A DNA stretch of 34,433 bases from JAVBLG01 sp031553655 (GTDB lineage: Bacteria; Desulfobacterota; Desulfovibrionia; Desulfovibrionales; Desulfovibrionaceae). The translations under genes were made by a program, and so were the position numbers. The notes beneath the pieces are model-generated. The model was not told where the DNA came from. It was given only the letters and a program-made list of their open reading frames with translations, and did no database searches. Positions 33,593 through 34,433 of the stretch are shown here, piece by piece. Location: the NCBI GenBank assembly GCA_031553655.1, contig JAVBLG010000073.1, positions 1 through 34,433 of the forward strand, read 5' to 3'. Within the stretch, counting starts at the first letter, position 1. Each line of letters starts with the position of its first letter.

Positions 33593-34426
33593 ATGAAACT
33601 CACCAAAATGTTCAGCGCGGCGGCGCTGCTTGCCGCCCTCACCCTGCCCTGTGGTCAGGCGCTTGCCGCCGAAAACGTGATTGTTACCGGTTCAACCACG
33701 GTCCTTCCGGTCATGCAAAAAGCCGGTGAAGCTTTCATGGCCTCCCATCCCGATGTCAGCCTGGTAATTTCCGGCGGTGGCTCTGGCAATGGCATCAAAG
33801 CCTTGCTGGAAGGTTTGTGCCAGGTAGCCATGTCATCGCGCGACATCAAAAAAAGCGAAATTGACGATGCCGCCAAGAGAGGCGTCACCCCCGTGCGCAC
33901 AGCCATAGCCATTGACGCGCTGGCCCCGGTGGTCAACCCGGCCAATCCCGTGAGTACCCTGAGCCTTGACCAGCTCAAAAAAATATACGCCGGTGAAATC
34001 ACCAACTGGAAAGACCTTGGCGGCAACAACGCACCCATTGTGGCCATATCGCGCGATACTTCCTCCGGCACATATGAAACCTGGGAAGAAATTGTCATGA
34101 AAGGCTCCAAGGTAAGCCCCAGAGCGTTACTGCAAGCCTCCAACGGGGCTGTGTCGCAAATCGTGTCCAAAAACAAGAACGCCATCGGCTATGTGGGCAT
34201 GGGCTATCTGAACAGGGAAATGAAGAGCCTCAAAATAGGCGCTGTGGCTCCCTCGGCCAAAACCGCCCTGGACAAGGAATGGCCCATATCCCGCGAACTC
34301 TACATCTTCACCAACGGCCAGCCCCAGGGCCGCGTGAAGGAATTGGCCGACTTTCTGCTCGCCCCCGATAAGGGACAGAAAGCGGTGAGCGAAATAGGTT
34401 TCGTGCCGCTGCCGGTTAGGAAGTAA
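33593..34426 (+). CDS. pstS: Periplasmic phosphate-binding protein PstS
   Basis: A 277-residue phosphate-binding subunit of the PstSCAB importer. The start is the second ATG of a pair, 7 bases after AGGAG; the first (33590) is only 4 bases away, and the longer frame to 33533 is rejected because the signal peptide begins here (MKLTKMFSAAALLAALTLPCGQALAAEN). PstS-type words are VTGSTTVLPVMQKAGEAF, ISGGGSGNGIKALLEG, YAGEITNWKDLGG and ISRDTSSGTYETWEE, with the Ser/Thr-Gly loops that bind phosphate. It lacks a lipobox. A ribosome-site-like AAAGAGG and GTG follow the stop at the very edge, where pstC would be expected. Confidence 0.95.
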   Translation: MKLTKMFSAAALLAALTLPCGQALAAENVIVTGSTTVLPVMQKAGEAFMASHPDVSLVISGGGSGNGIKALLEGLCQVAMSSRDIKKSEIDDAAKRGVTPVRTAIAIDALAPVVNPANPVSTLSLDQLKKIYAGEITNWKDLGGNNAPIVAISRDTSSGTYETWEEIVMKGSKVSPRALLQASNGAVSQIVSKNKNAIGYVGMGYLNREMKSLKIGAVAPSAKTALDKEWPISRELYIFTNGQPQGRVKELADFLLAPDKGQKAVSEIGFVPLPVRK

Positions 34427-34433
34427 AGAGGTG

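Overview
The window most likely comes from a sulfate- or sulfite-reducing member of the Desulfovibrionaceae (Desulfobacterota). Three things point there: a monocistronic DsrC with Cys93 and Cys104, a periplasmic ten-haem cytochrome c beside an rnfCDGEAB-apbE cluster, and moderately GC-rich genes separated by AT-richer gaps. This is inference from gene content; there is no rRNA, and I see no tRNA or CRISPR array.

Layout. Positions 1-3700 hold a DUF2569-type membrane protein, a GT8-like glycosyltransferase and a solitary tyrosine recombinase with an AT-rich upstream region. Positions 3700-5400 hold dsrC and an exported metallo-beta-lactamase-fold protein, each followed by a similar hairpin terminator. 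Positions 5550-11500 (minus strand) hold an unknown exported protein, a Skp/OmpH-like chaperone and an RND efflux pair. Next come speA (arginine decarboxylase) and a chemotaxis receptor without a periplasmic domain. Positions 15389-19255 hold a two-subunit aconitase-superfamily dehydratase behind a convincing sigma-54 promoter, divergent from a PrpR-type sigma-54 activator. Positions 19367-26670 hold the decahaem cytochrome, divergent from rnfCDGEAB-apbE. A YgiW-like OB-fold protein and alanine dehydrogenase follow. The right end is a phosphate-starvation locus: phoU, pstB, phoR and phoB on the minus strand, divergent from pstS.

How parts work together. Rnf is a membrane ferredoxin-oxidising ion pump. 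Its RnfC here lacks the usual glycine-rich flavin/NADH loop, so the cytochrome is the likely electron partner. ApbE would attach FMN to RnfG. PhoR/PhoB sense low phosphate with PhoU and drive PstS/PstB; pstC and pstA are presumably just beyond the right edge.

The most unusual signal is non-coding. At least four copies of a 110-150 bp imperfect palindrome share an apical core (around TGGTACTCGA) but have different outer arms that are still self-complementary within each copy. Three of the four lie in the gaps of the pho/pst locus, where arms reach into the end of phoR and touch the pstB stop. A second, shorter palindromic family (around CATTCGCAAAATGCTCTAA) repeatedly overlaps stop codons. An 18-codon flagellin C-terminus remnant, a purine mirror repeat and a 104-bp stem-loop are further oddities.
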